The notes: generated from the letters alone by a model not told the origin. A stretch of 64,000 nt of DNA from Sphingorhabdus sp. 109 (GCF_902506555.1 NZ_LR732707.1:1426804-1490803), one strand, 5' to 3'; counted from the stretch's first letter, positions 27,639 to 36,637 are shown. Translations and numbers: made by a program.

Positions 27639-29758
27639 ACGCGATCACGCCCCTCGGCGACGCCCAGACGCAAGCGGTCATTTCGCGCTTCGCTGTACCG
27701 GCGATCCGCTGCGCCGGGTGCATAGCGAAGATCGAGAACGGTCTGAACGGCGAACCGGGCATCCTCTCGTCACGGGTCAATTTTTCGACCAAGCAAGTCG
27801 CCATTTCGCATCTGCCCGAGCTGGCTGAAGACCAGCTGAAGCAGAAAATCGAGGCGCTCGGGTTCGAAGCCCAGATTCTCGCCGACAATCCCCTCTCCGA
27901 GGAGAAGGGCAGCACCGACAAACTGATCCGCGCGCTCGCTGTCGCCGGTTTCGGTATGATGAATATCATGCTGCTGTCGGTCAGCGTCTGGTCCGGCGCG
28001 ACCGGCGTGACCCGTGATCTGTTCCACTGGCTGTCCGCCCTGATTGCCGTTCCGGTGATCGCGTATTCGGGCCGCCCGTTTTTTGCATCGGCAGCAATGG
28101 CACTGCGCTACGGCCGGACCAATATGGATGTGCCAATCTCGATCGGCATTTTGCTGGCCACTGGCCTGAGCCTGTACGAGACCGCTACCGGCGGTGCCCA
28201 CGCCTATTTCGACGGCGCGGTCATGCTGCTGTTCTTCCTGCTCGCCGGGCGGGTGCTGGACGGCATGATGCGCGATCGCGCGCGCAAAGGTATCGGCGCG
28301 TTGCTGAAACAGACGGCCCCGGGCGCGATGGTGCTGATAGATGACGGGTCGACCCAATGGGTGGCCACCAGAGACCTGCGTCCGGGCATGCGGATGATGG
28401 TCGCAGCCGGTAGCAATCTTGCCGCCGACGGGGTGATCGAGAAAGGAAGCAGCAGCTTTGACTGCTCGCTGATGACCGGCGAGAGCGAAGCGCAGCCGAA
28501 AGGCGAAGGTGACCTGGTGCTGGCTGGCACATTGAATCTGTCTTCACCCGTGGTCGTACGGGTCACGGCCACCGGCGAGGACACCAGCCTGTCGGACATT
28601 GCCCGATTGATGGATGAAGCCGGTCAACACCGCTCCTTCTATGTGCGCATTGCCGACCGCGCCGCGCGCTATTATGCGCCTGCGGTCCACAGCCTCGCGC
28701 TGCTCGCCTTTGCCTATTGGATGATTGTCGGCGCCGGCTGGCACCAGTCGCTGCTCATTGCGGTCGCCGTGCTGATCATCACCTGCCCCTGTGCGCTAGG
28801 GCTCGCGGTACCGGCAGCGCAAGTCGTCGCCTCGGGTGCTCTACTGCGCAAGGGCGTGATGGTGAAGGACGGGAGCGCGCTGGAGCGTCTGGCAGAAGCC
28901 GATTATGCACTGTTCGACAAGACCGGCACGTTGACACTGGGTCATCCGGTGCCGGTCAATCTCGATGATCTGAGCCTCAACCAGAAGCAAATTGCCCTCG
29001 CTCTCGCCCAGGCCAGCCATCACCCGATCAGCAAAGCAATACGCACGGCCTTGCAGGCGGAAAACATCATTCCGGCCAGGCTGGACGATGTAGAGGAAGT
29101 GCCGGGTGAAGGCATGAAGGCGCGCTGGGACGGCCAGCCGGTAATGCTCGGGAAACCAGAGAAATCCGCGGATCATCTGTCCAGCCAGCTAAGCGTGGGT
29201 AGCGACACAGTGATCCTCCATCTGAAGGATGAGATCCGGCCGGACGCAGCGGCTGCGCTGGCGAGACTGCAAGCCCTCGGACTGCCCGCCTCGATAATTT
29301 CCGGTGACAATATCGGCTCCGTTTCACGTGTTGCAGATGCGCTGGGCCTAGCAGCTAAGGCCGGGGTTTCGCCACAGGACAAGGTCGAAGCGATTACGCG
29401 GCTGTCCGACAGCGGCCACAAGGTGCTGATGGTCGGTGACGGGCTTAACGACGGCCCTGCCCTCGCTGCGGCCCATGTCTCGATTGCGCCGGGCTCGGCG
29501 AGCGACGTCGGCCAGCAGGCCGCCGATGCGGTCTTCACCAGCGCTTCGCTGATGCCGGTAGCGCTGTCGGTAACGGTGGCGCGCCGGACCATGCAGATCG
29601 TCCACCAGAATTTTGCTTTGGCTATCGGCTATAATATCATCGCCGTGCCATTGGCGCTGACCGGGATGGTTACGCCGCTGATCGCCGCCATCGCCATGTC
29701 CTTGTCCTCCCTGATCGTCGTCGGCAACGCCCTGCGTCTGAACGGCTCAGCAAAATGA
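27635..29758 (+). CDS. ccoI: copper-translocating P1B-type ATPase for cbb3 oxidase
   Basis: This ATPase has 707 residues and is required to supply copper to CcoN. An N-terminal metal-binding domain carries RCAGCIAKIENGL. The membrane Cu motif is CPCALGLAVP, the phosphorylation site DKTGTLTLG, and the hinge GDGLNDGPAL. Eight helices are expected. It overlaps ccoH and ccoS by 4 nt. Context separates it from general copper-resistance CopA. Confidence 0.95.
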   Translation: MNAITPLGDAQTQAVISRFAVPAIRCAGCIAKIENGLNGEPGILSSRVNFSTKQVAISHLPELAEDQLKQKIEALGFEAQILADNPLSEEKGSTDKLIRALAVAGFGMMNIMLLSVSVWSGATGVTRDLFHWLSALIAVPVIAYSGRPFFASAAMALRYGRTNMDVPISIGILLATGLSLYETATGGAHAYFDGAVMLLFFLLAGRVLDGMMRDRARKGIGALLKQTAPGAMVLIDDGSTQWVATRDLRPGMRMMVAAGSNLAADGVIEKGSSSFDCSLMTGESEAQPKGEGDLVLAGTLNLSSPVVVRVTATGEDTSLSDIARLMDEAGQHRSFYVRIADRAARYYAPAVHSLALLAFAYWMIVGAGWHQSLLIAVAVLIITCPCALGLAVPAAQVVASGALLRKGVMVKDGSALERLAEADYALFDKTGTLTLGHPVPVNLDDLSLNQKQIALALAQASHHPISKAIRTALQAENIIPARLDDVEEVPGEGMKARWDGQPVMLGKPEKSADHLSSQLSVGSDTVILHLKDEIRPDAAAALARLQALGLPASIISGDNIGSVSRVADALGLAAKAGVSPQDKVEAITRLSDSGHKVLMVGDGLNDGPALAAAHVSIAPGSASDVGQQAADAVFTSASLMPVALSVTVARRTMQIVHQNFALAIGYNIIAVPLALTGMVTPLIAAIAMSLSSLIVVGNALRLNGSAK

Positions 29759-29907
29759 GCGGCCTGGCGATCCTGATTCCGGTGGCTCTATTGATGGGGC
29801 TATGCGGTCTGGGCTTTTTCTTCTGGGCGATGCGCAACGACCAGTTCGAGGATCTGGACGGCGCGGCGCAGCGGGTGCTGATCGACGAGGAAGACGAGCC
29901 ATCATGA
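29755..29907 (+). CDS. ccoS: cbb3 oxidase assembly protein CcoS
   Basis: A 50-residue protein has one membrane helix (residues 3-23) followed by FFWAMRNDQFEDLDGAAQR, the CcoS signature. It is needed for cofactor insertion into cbb3 oxidase. Its ATG overlaps the ccoI stop and its stop overlaps the next ATG (29904). Confidence 0.92.
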   Translation: MSGLAILIPVALLMGLCGLGFFFWAMRNDQFEDLDGAAQRVLIDEEDEPS

Positions 29908-30137
29908 TAGGCCGCATCAGGATATCCCGATTGAGCCGCTATGCGATTATCGCCGTCGCCTTGCCGATGGCCGCCACGCCGCTGGCGGCCAATCCGGAGG
30001 TAATGACATTCAAACTATGTTCTGCCGATGGAACCGTGCGCGATATTTCCATTCCCGTGAACCGGGACAATGGCGACAAGGATTGCGCGCAGCCCTGCCA
30101 CGCCTGCCTTTCGCGCAAAAAAAATTCGAAAAGCTGA
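29904..30137 (+). CDS. small exported Cys-rich protein of unknown function
   Basis: The 77-residue frame starts with an ATG overlapping the ccoS stop codon. Residues 1-29 form a signal peptide with a hydrophobic core and an AxA cleavage site (PLAANPE). The mature part is about 48 residues and carries CSADGT and then CAQPCHACLSRKK, a Cys-x3-Cys-x2-Cys group next to His. I do not recognise the family. Coupling to ccoS suggests a role in cbb3 biogenesis, for example metal or thiol handling, but this is inference. Confidence 0.68.
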   Translation: MIGRIRISRLSRYAIIAVALPMAATPLAANPEVMTFKLCSADGTVRDISIPVNRDNGDKDCAQPCHACLSRKKNSKS

Positions 30138-30139
30138 GC

Positions 30140-30778
30140 TCAGCTATCGACCGGAGGATCGTGATCCTCAATGCGTTCGGCCGCAAAACCGATCCGCAAG
30201 GCTTCGGCCAGACTGCGTACCCGCAGTTTTTCCATCATGTTGGCGCGATAGATTTCAACCGTTCGCGGCGAGATGCCGAGATCATAGGCAATGGTCTTGT
30301 TGGGCAGTCCGGCCAATAGGCCATTGAGCACATCCCGTTCCCTTCCGGTCAGGCAGGCCAGCCTGACATTCGCTTCGGAAGCCGCCATTTCCTTCAGATC
30401 TCTGTCTGCCAGCCGCACGAACGCCTCTTCCATAGCGGCGATCAGAGCTTCTTTCTCATAGGGCTTTTCGAGAAAGTTGACCGCTCCGGCCCGCATCGCC
30501 TGAACCGCAATTTCGATATCACCATGGCCGGTGAGAATCACCACCGGCATGTCGATGCCGTCCTTGATCATCTGCTGCTGCACCTGCAGCCCGTCCATTT
30601 CCGGCATGCGCACATCCAGCAAAACACAGCCTCGCTGTGCGCCTTTTGCCATTTTCAGAAAGGCAACGCCGGACTCGACCGGTTCGACCTTGAACCCGGC
30701 GTGCCGCAACATGAATGCCGCCGACCGCCGGACGGAATCATCATCATCGACAATATAGACCAGCCGCTCACTGCTCAT
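30140..30778 (-). CDS. fixJ: FixJ-family response regulator
   Basis: The 212-residue protein has an N-terminal receiver ([13 protein letters not shown], phospho-Asp in [19 protein letters not shown], Lys in EKPYEKEA) and a C-terminal LuxR-type helix-turn-helix ([20 protein letters not shown], given in part, and [10 protein letters not shown]). It activates microaerobic genes after phosphorylation by FixL. ATG codons at 30781 and 30778 both lie inside the end of fixL, behind GGGAG; the second is taken. It is convergent with the cco operon. Confidence 0.93.
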   Translation of the reverse strand: MSSERLVYIVDDDDSVRRSAAFMLRHAGFKVEPVESGVAFLKMAKGAQRGCVLLDVRMPEMDGLQVQQQMIKDGIDMPVVILTGHGDIEIAVQAMRAGAVNFLEKPYEKEALIAAMEEAFVRLADRDLKEMAASEANVRLACLTGRERDVLNGLLAGLPNKTIAYDLGISPRTVEIYRANMMEKLRVRSLAEALRIGFAAERIEDHDPPVDS

Positions 30779-32291
30779 CATTCTGCTCCCGTTCCGCTTT
30801 TTCCAATGTGATCCGGAAGATCGTTCCGCCTTCCGGATTGGGTTCCACAGTAATGGTTCCGCCATGCGCCTCGATGATTGTCCGGCAGATCGAAAGCCCC
30901 AGTCCCATACCGGTTCCCTTGGTGCTGGCAAAGGGGTCGAAAATCCGTTCTCCCAGTTCCTCGTCAATGCCGGACCCGCTATCCGATACGGCAATTTCCA
31001 GCCGCGCGTCGTCGATGGACCGAACGCCGATATGCAGTTTTTTCTCGGCGCTGTCGGTCATTGCCTCGATGCCGTTGCGCATCAGATTGACCATCACCTG
31101 CTGAATCTGCACGCGATCGGCAAACACATAACTGGTGTCCGGCGCGATATCGATGGAGAATTTCACGCCCCGTTCCTGCGCGCCGATCATGCCCAATACG
31201 GTCGCATCTTCCACCACCTGGGAAATCGACAAAATCCGCCGGTTGATCTCCCCGCGCGAGACAAATTCCCGCAGCCGCCGGACGATCGTACCGGCGCGCA
31301 GGCTCTCGGACACGCTTTCCTGCAGCGCCTCGAGGAAAAACTCCCGGTTCTCGGTCAGATCGCCATCCATCATGTCGCGCGCGGCCGACAGATAATTGGC
31401 TATCGCGGTCAATGGCTGGTTGATTTCATGCGCCAGAGAGGATGCGAGAGTTCCTACCGCGCTGAGCCGCGAGGCATGGGCCAGATCCTGCTGCAGCGAC
31501 TGCAACTCCGCCTCGGTCTGGGTTTTTTCGGTCAGATCGATGATGAAGCCGGTAAAATACCGTTCGTCGCCGATTTTCGCTTCGCCGACTTCCAGTTGCA
31601 GCGGGAAGGTCGTGCCGTCTTTCCGGCATCCGACGACTGTCCGGCCGATGCCGATTATCCGCTTCTCTTCGGTTTCGAGATAGCGTTCGATATAGCCGTC
31701 ATGCGCCGCCCGATAGGGTTCGGGCATCAGCAGCTTGACATTCTGCCCGATGATCTCTTGCTGTTCATAGCCAAACATTTTTTCAGCCGTCGCACTGAAC
31801 GAACTGATCATTCCGGCCTCGTCAATCACCACCATAGCGTCGGGAATCGTCGTCAGGATCGATCGCAAGATCGAATTGGCCTGATCCAGCTTGCTTTTCG
31901 TGTTCCGCAGCGCTGTCACGTCCTGGAATGTGACCATCACGGCATCTATCTCGCCCTGCGGACTGGACAGACCAGCGATATTGCATTCCGCATATATCCG
32001 CCGGCCGTCCGGCAGTTGCAGCGACACGTCGAACGGGTCGACGGTGCTGGAAGCAAACGCGCTATCCATCCGGCTTTCGAACAGCGGGCGGTGGTCCGGT
32101 GCCACACAGGCGGCAGGCGCACCATCCGGCAGATCTGCAAGGCTGGACACACCGAATATCTTCAGCCCGACCGCGCTGCAATTGATAGGCTGCAGGTTGC
32201 GATCGACTATCATGACGAAATGCGGGAAGGCGGACAGGACAATATCCGGATGGAATGCCCGGTCCGTGCCTTGAACGATCGTTTCGCGCAC
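30768..32291 (-). CDS. fixL: oxygen-sensing PAS histidine kinase FixL
   Basis: The protein has about 507 residues: an N-terminal PAS (about 20-130), a haem-type PAS (about 140-265), then HisKA with [11 protein letters not shown] (His near 288) and an HATPase. The second PAS carries [11 protein letters not shown], where the haem-ligand His sits in FixL (here near 197), and IIGIGRTV with the ligand-sensing Arg near 217. It is therefore likely a true haem O2 sensor controlling the cbb3 genes. A GTG at 32291 downstream of AGGGGA is preferred over a TTG at 32351; the start is not certain. Confidence 0.9.
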   Translation of the reverse strand: MRETIVQGTDRAFHPDIVLSAFPHFVMIVDRNLQPINCSAVGLKIFGVSSLADLPDGAPAACVAPDHRPLFESRMDSAFASSTVDPFDVSLQLPDGRRIYAECNIAGLSSPQGEIDAVMVTFQDVTALRNTKSKLDQANSILRSILTTIPDAMVVIDEAGMISSFSATAEKMFGYEQQEIIGQNVKLLMPEPYRAAHDGYIERYLETEEKRIIGIGRTVVGCRKDGTTFPLQLEVGEAKIGDERYFTGFIIDLTEKTQTEAELQSLQQDLAHASRLSAVGTLASSLAHEINQPLTAIANYLSAARDMMDGDLTENREFFLEALQESVSESLRAGTIVRRLREFVSRGEINRRILSISQVVEDATVLGMIGAQERGVKFSIDIAPDTSYVFADRVQIQQVMVNLMRNGIEAMTDSAEKKLHIGVRSIDDARLEIAVSDSGSGIDEELGERIFDPFASTKGTGMGLGLSICRTIIEAHGGTITVEPNPEGGTIFRITLEKAEREQNDEQ

Positions 32292-32407
32292 TTGCTTTGT
32301 CTTTCCCCTGTCCGTCCGGTCGCCGATTGCGAGCGGTCGGACCCTACACAAGATGCGCGCATTGCCATAAGGAAATTTGAATTGTCAGTGGCGGGAGAAG
32401 AACACAT

Positions 32408-33220
32408 TCAGTGTGACACAACCAGCGGGACGGGACTGTTCTTGAAAAGACTGCGCGTGACTCCGCCGAACAGAAACTCGCGCGCGCGGCTATGGCCATA
32501 AGCCCCCATCACCAGATAGTCCGCATTTCTTTTTTGCGCTTCTGCCAGTAAAGTGGCTTCCACAGAGTCCCTGCCCGGCGGGGGGCTGTGAATTTCGGAT
32601 TTGATGCCATGATAGGCCAGATATTCCGACGCCGCGAGCTGTGGCAGATCGTGATCCTTGTCCTCCTCGACGGTCAGGATATGAACATCGCTCGACATTT
32701 TGAGCAACGGCACGGCGGCGCGCAGGGCGTTCCCGGCTTCGAAACTCCCGTTCCAGGCGACAAGCGCTGGACCGCAGGCATCAAATTTCTGCACATTGTC
32801 CGGCTGCACCACGACCGGCGTTGTCGTGTTGAGGAGAACATCGCCCAATATGCCAAGCGGCAGCGCATTTTCCTTGTTGCCTCCGGCCGAACTCAGGACG
32901 ATGATATCGACCAGCGCGGAATTTTTCGACAGGCCGCGGGACGGATCAACATATTCCTCACGATAATCCCAGGACACATCCTCTCCCGCCAGACGCTTCT
33001 CGATCTCGGCGCGAAGCTTCCGGTCCTGCTCGCGGGTCATTTCGCTGACATCATACATCACCGACATGCCGGTCACGCCGTCAAAGGCGACCTGTGAACT
33101 GTAGGGATTGGCGCGCAGACAGTGGAGATGGCCACCGAGCGAACGGGTCAGATCAAGTGCCGCCTGAAGCCGGGCCTCCAGCCCTGCATCATCGGCAATA
33201 TATAGCAGCACGGATTTCAT
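32408..33220 (-). CDS. tandem-domain universal stress protein
   Basis: The 270-residue protein has two UspA-like halves. The first begins MKSVLLYIADDAGLEARLQA, and the second, around residues 140-270, ends with the nucleotide-binding motif VMGAYGHSRAREFLFGGVTR. Universal stress proteins of this type often sit near cbb3/Fix genes and respond to low oxygen. It is on the same strand as and upstream of fixL, about 115 nt away. No FNR/FixK-like box was recognised upstream. Confidence 0.88.
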   Translation of the reverse strand: MKSVLLYIADDAGLEARLQAALDLTRSLGGHLHCLRANPYSSQVAFDGVTGMSVMYDVSEMTREQDRKLRAEIEKRLAGEDVSWDYREEYVDPSRGLSKNSALVDIIVLSSAGGNKENALPLGILGDVLLNTTTPVVVQPDNVQKFDACGPALVAWNGSFEAGNALRAAVPLLKMSSDVHILTVEEDKDHDLPQLAASEYLAYHGIKSEIHSPPPGRDSVEATLLAEAQKRNADYLVMGAYGHSRAREFLFGGVTRSLFKNSPVPLVVSH

Positions 33221-33330
33221 AATCGGTCTCCTGTTTCCTGTTCATTCGCTTTGGTAGAATGTCTTGGGAAGGAGCGTAGCGGCACCCCGCCGGACCCTGT
33301 ATACGGGTTTATACGGATAGAAGCTTCCGC

Positions 33331-33918
33331 TCAGTTTCCGGCCGCGCCATGGGTGGCAATCCGCTTGAGCCAGCGCGCCCGGTGCCGCTCGCTGCTGTCG
33401 ACATTTCCGATCAGCGACGTGGTGACCGGAGCGATCCCGGTGAGCTTGAGAATGTTCCGTTCGAAACTGCGGACGCTGTGCGCAGCGAAATAGGCGCGGT
33501 AGAAAAGCGCCGGCATGCCCATGCTGACAATCAGCCGCGCCGAACGGCCGCGGAGCAGTTTTTTCGGCAATTGCTTGCTGCCTTCAACCCCGTAATCGAG
33601 CGCGAAATTGGGGCGAAAGGCCTGTTCGATAAACGCCTTGAGCAAGGCCGGCATGTCGCCCATCCAGAGCGGATAGTAGAAGACGATATGCTCGGCCCAT
33701 TTGATCGCATCCTGCCCCGGCCGGACGGCTTCGGGAACATCCTCTTCGAGCCATTGCTTGCGGCTTTCGAGGATCGGAATATTCTGGCCGGCCAGCCGGA
33801 TCACCCGCACATCGTGACCGGCGGCACGGGCTGCATCGGCATAAGCGGAGACAATGGCATGACCGAAACGGCCGGGGGCCGGATCGGGATGACCGTCAAT
33901 CACCGCAATACGGGTCAC
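33331..33918 (-). CDS. NAD(P)H dehydrogenase (quinone)-type flavodoxin-fold oxidoreductase
   Basis: The protein has about 195 residues. IAVIDGHPDPAPGRFG at the N-terminus is the FMN phosphate loop type of the NQO1/KefF group, and FYYPLWMGDMPALLKAF with FIEQAFRPNFAL are family signatures. A GTG at 33918 overlaps the stop codon of the upstream gene (GTGA), so the two are coupled. It probably reduces quinones or electrophiles with NAD(P)H in the cytoplasm. Confidence 0.84.
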   Translation of the reverse strand: MTRIAVIDGHPDPAPGRFGHAIVSAYADAARAAGHDVRVIRLAGQNIPILESRKQWLEEDVPEAVRPGQDAIKWAEHIVFYYPLWMGDMPALLKAFIEQAFRPNFALDYGVEGSKQLPKKLLRGRSARLIVSMGMPALFYRAYFAAHSVRSFERNILKLTGIAPVTTSLIGNVDSSERHRARWLKRIATHGAAGN

Positions 33919-34550
33919 GGCGCTGCGGCTGCCGCCGTCTCGGCAGCAGGCGTCTGCCACTGGAAGGCGGTGATCAGTTCCATGATCGCCTCTTGCGCGG
34001 CGCTATCGATTTCCAGCGGATAGGAAGCCGTCAACCGCGCGTCCCAATAGCCATAGTCGAGCGCTGTCACGCTGAAATGCCAGGGCACACTGTCCTTGTC
34101 GCCGTCGAAAATGCCCTGATAGGCTGCGATATCGGGGCGGCCGGAGACGAAATAGTCCCCCTCGGACAGAACTGCAGCGCTGGAATATTGCGACAACAGA
34201 TCCGGCTTCACGATCTGATAATGGTCCTGCGCGGTCAGCTCTTCCAGATGGATGATCGCGATCCTGATCGCGATCTCATGATCGTCTATGTCGCGCAGAT
34301 AAGCGATCTCGAAATTATTCCCGGAAAAATCGGTGGTCATTGCACATTGGCGGCGAAAGCCGGCGATGCTTGCCGGGAACAGAAAGCCGCTTTCCTTGTG
34401 TATGATCGCGCCTGTTTCCTGATATGGTGCGAACGGATCCGCCGGCGGCGCGCTGTCCACCATACATTCTGCTGCGGCAGGACTGCTGGCAAGAGCCAGC
34501 GATAGCAGCGCGGCGGAAGCCAGTCCGGCCAGTTTCAATTTTGTCAGCAT
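33915..34550 (-). CDS. exported protein of unknown function
   Basis: The product has about 211 residues. The ATG at 34550 follows AGGAGAG, and the first 27 residues form a signal peptide (LKLAGLASAALLSLALASSP then AAAE). The mature part has two cysteines near its N-terminus and no membrane helix, and ends in an Ala-rich tail (TAAAAAP). I do not recognise the family. It is coupled to the flavodoxin-fold oxidoreductase gene downstream. Confidence 0.7.
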   Translation of the reverse strand: MLTKLKLAGLASAALLSLALASSPAAAECMVDSAPPADPFAPYQETGAIIHKESGFLFPASIAGFRRQCAMTTDFSGNNFEIAYLRDIDDHEIAIRIAIIHLEELTAQDHYQIVKPDLLSQYSSAAVLSEGDYFVSGRPDIAAYQGIFDGDKDSVPWHFSVTALDYGYWDARLTASYPLEIDSAAQEAIMELITAFQWQTPAAETAAAAAP

Positions 34551-34578
34551 TTCAACTCTCCTCAGCTCAGTCGCCCGC

Positions 34579-34938
34579 CTATTCATGGCAGCTGACAACG
34601 CGAAACGGCAGTTCGCTGCCGTCGGTTTCCGTGATCGTCAGATATTCACCGACTTTCAGCGGATGATCCTTGAGCCGGAAAATGGCTTCGTCATCCTCGT
34701 CACCGACCTTGTAGGAAAATACCCATCCCTTGGACGAGGCTATCACAACCCCGCTCTGGTCGGCTTCGCCCGGCCAGAAACGCCGCACGACAGGCCGCTT
34801 CTCGGCCTTTGCCAGCGCTTTCGGCTCGATAAACCCCTGATCATCCAGAGGAACGCGAAAGACATATGCATGGGCTGACGACCCGTCGGGATGGTCAGCG
34901 GTTCGGGCCAGTTCGAGGCGGATTGTTTTCCAGGTCAT
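34579..34938 (-). CDS. conserved hypothetical protein
   Basis: The protein has about 119 residues and begins MTWKTIRLELARTADHPDG. It is a cytoplasmic-looking, mainly beta protein with FWPGEADQSGVVIASSKGW (part) and SELPFRVVSCHE near its end. I have a weak recollection of similar proteins in sphingomonads but know no function. The ATG at 34938 fits the conserved start; the frame extends 14 codons further upstream. Confidence 0.65.
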   Translation of the reverse strand: MTWKTIRLELARTADHPDGSSAHAYVFRVPLDDQGFIEPKALAKAEKRPVVRRFWPGEADQSGVVIASSKGWVFSYKVGDEDDEAIFRLKDHPLKVGEYLTITETDGSELPFRVVSCHE

Positions 34939-35127
34939 GCAGCCAATGTGAACCACGAACAAATTCGGCGCGATACGCAATATTGCGTAGAAGCAGAAAC
35001 AAGCGCGCCAGAAAGCATCCTGACAGAGACTTGCTTTCCTGAGCCGACGGAATGCCGCAATGCGTGCTTTCCTACAACTAACCAGATAGGTTATATATCA
35101 GTCTTTCGAACCGAAAGGAGATTTCCC

Positions 35128-35679
35128 ATGTCCGACATGCACGACATCGACCGGCTGATTGACGAGGTCATCAGTCTGGAAGGCGGCTATTCCGATCATC
35201 CTGCCGACCGCGGCGGTCCCACGCGATGGGGGGTGACCGAAGCGGTGGCGCGCGCGCATGGCTATGCCGGCAGCATGCGGCATTTCCCGCGGGCGCAGGC
35301 AGCGGCTATCTACAAGCGCAAATATTGGCACCGCCCCGGCTTTGACAAGATCGCGCAGCGCGCGCCGCGGATCGCGGCCGAACTGTTCGACACCGGGATC
35401 AACATGGGAATAGCGACCGCCACCGCTTTCCTGCAGCGCGCTCTGAATGCGCTCAATCGCAACGGCAGCGACTTTGACGATCTGGCCGTAGACCGCGTGA
35501 TCGGCGCCAAGACTCTGGCCGCGCTCGACGCGTTTCTCCGCAAGCGCGGGCGCCAGGGCGAAACCGTGCTGCGCAAGGCGATCGATGCCCTGCAAGGCGC
35601 CCGCTATATCACGCTGGCGGAAAACCGTCCGGCCAACGAGGCTTTTCTATACGGCTGGCTGGCCAACCGGATCGGCTGA
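35128..35679 (+). CDS. glycoside hydrolase family 108-type endolysin (N-acetylmuramidase)
   Basis: The 183-residue peptidoglycan hydrolase has an N-terminal catalytic domain with EGGYSDHPADRGGPTRWGVT (the Glu of EGG is the expected catalytic acid) and a C-terminal peptidoglycan-binding part around residues 95-180 with VDRVIGAKTLAAL. AAAGGAG stands 8 nt before the ATG. There is no signal peptide, so it needs a holin, and a holin-like gene follows 114 nt later. This pair matches the endolysin/holin used for release of gene transfer agents in Rhodobacter (family knowledge). Confidence 0.88.
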   Translation: MSDMHDIDRLIDEVISLEGGYSDHPADRGGPTRWGVTEAVARAHGYAGSMRHFPRAQAAAIYKRKYWHRPGFDKIAQRAPRIAAELFDTGINMGIATATAFLQRALNALNRNGSDFDDLAVDRVIGAKTLAALDAFLRKRGRQGETVLRKAIDALQGARYITLAENRPANEAFLYGWLANRIG

Positions 35680-35793
35680 ACCCTGGCGGAAACAGCTTTG
35701 CCTTTAACAGTGTAAAGTTTGTCAGGTTCGGCCCCTCCCGGCCGCCATTGCAACAGAAATATCCCTCTGAAATATCGAAAGGAAATCCGTACA

Positions 35794-36207
35794 ATGTCTA
35801 TTCTCTCTTCCCTCATCGGTCCGGTATCGAACATCATCGACAGGATCATCCCCGACAAGGAGGCCCGCGACCGGGCCAAGCTGGAACTGCTGAAACTGGA
35901 AGGCAGCCAGGAACTGGAGGAAGTCCGCGTACAAATGTCGGCAATATTGGCCGAGGCCCGGTCATCCGATCCATGGACCAGCCGCGCACGACCCAGCTTC
36001 CTCTATGTCATGTATCTGCTGTTGCTCTGGTCCATTCCTATGGGGCTGCTCGCGGCATTCCGTCCCGATGCGGCGCGCGATATTGCAGCCGGCATGAATG
36101 CTTATCTTTCCGGCATACCGGAGCCGCTCTATGCGCTCTTCGGCACCGGTTATCTCGGCTATACTGTCGCCAGGCAATGGGGAAAGATTCGCGGCAGCGA
36201 GCGTTAG
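35794..36207 (+). CDS. holin-like membrane protein (3TM gene-transfer-release type)
   Basis: The 137-residue protein starts with an amphipathic segment (SSLIGPVSNIIDRIIP), then a charged helical stretch rich in Glu/Lys, followed by membrane segments at about residues 70-88 and 105-122. Order and motifs (DPWTSRARPSFLYVMYLL, YTVARQWGK) fit the holin family described for gene-transfer-agent release. It lies directly downstream of the GH108 endolysin gene. AAAGGAA precedes the ATG. Confidence 0.8.
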   Translation: MSILSSLIGPVSNIIDRIIPDKEARDRAKLELLKLEGSQELEEVRVQMSAILAEARSSDPWTSRARPSFLYVMYLLLLWSIPMGLLAAFRPDAARDIAAGMNAYLSGIPEPLYALFGTGYLGYTVARQWGKIRGSER

Positions 36208-36310
36208 GAACGTCAAATTATCCAGCGGAAACAACCGATTTACACCCGTTCGCATCCCGAAACAGGACAATGGACTGCCAATATAGCGGATTAATGCAAT
36301 ATTTACGAAA

Positions 36311-36355
36311 TAGACTTGCCATGCCCGTATCTTTCCAGATAAAGGGGCAAGTCTA
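36311..36355 (+). promoter_or_regulatory. structured leader of the Cys-repeat lipoprotein gene
   Basis: TAGACTTGCC (36311-36320) pairs perfectly with GGCAAGTCTA (36346-36355). Inside the 25-nt loop TATCT (36328-36332) pairs with AGATA (36337-36341). The ribosome binding site AAAGGGG (36364-36370) starts nine bases after the stem. No T-run follows, so a terminator is unlikely. An mRNA-stabilising or translation-control element is the best guess. Confidence 0.55.
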
Positions 36356-36379
36356 GTTCATCCAAAGGGGATATTATAA

Positions 36380-36637
36380 ATGACTACCGAAACAAACTTC
36401 CGCAAAATGCTTGCTGTTGCTGGCGGCCTGGCACTCGCTGTTCCTGCTCTTTCTGCTTGTGCAGAACAGGCTGACGATGCTGCTGCTGTTGCTGAATGCG
36501 CTGCTGAAGAAGCTACCTGTGCCGCTGAAGAAGCAACCTGTGCTGCTGAAGAAGCAACCTGTGCTGCTGCAGAAGCTGTTGAAGAAGCTACCGGCGAAGC
36601 TGAAGAAGCTGTAGCTGAAGAAGAAGTTGCCGAGTAA
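36380..36637 (+). CDS. small putative lipoprotein with Cys-containing heptad repeats
   Basis: The 85-residue protein has an N-terminal signal with a lipobox (ALSAC, Cys27), so it is likely lipid-anchored. The mature part is Ala/Glu-rich and carries three perfect AAEEATC repeats (residues 41-61), preceded by a related AEC and followed by diverged units (EEATGEAEEAVAEEE). Strongly acidic, with evenly spaced cysteines; a metal-binding or envelope spacer role is possible but unproven. A strong AAAGGGG site and a hairpin leader suggest high or controlled expression. It lies behind the holin gene. Confidence 0.75.
   Translation: MTTETNFRKMLAVAGGLALAVPALSACAEQADDAAAVAECAAEEATCAAEEATCAAEEATCAAAEAVEEATGEAEEAVAEEEVAE
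36500..36562 (+). repeat. three tandem 21-bp repeats encoding AAEEATC
   Basis: The unit GCTGAAGAAGCWACCTGTGC (plus one base) occurs three times in a row with small synonymous differences, so the copies are recent or kept similar. The frame is maintained (21 = 7 codons). Confidence 0.85.

Noticed and set aside
30864-32501. 545-residue open frame opposite fixL
   Set aside because: Antisense to the well supported FixL gene; no recognisable domain.
35128-36207. Prophage
   Set aside because: No integrase, capsid, terminase or attachment repeats around the lysis pair.
36500-36562. CRISPR-like array
   Set aside because: The 21-bp units are adjacent without spacers and in frame with a lipoprotein.
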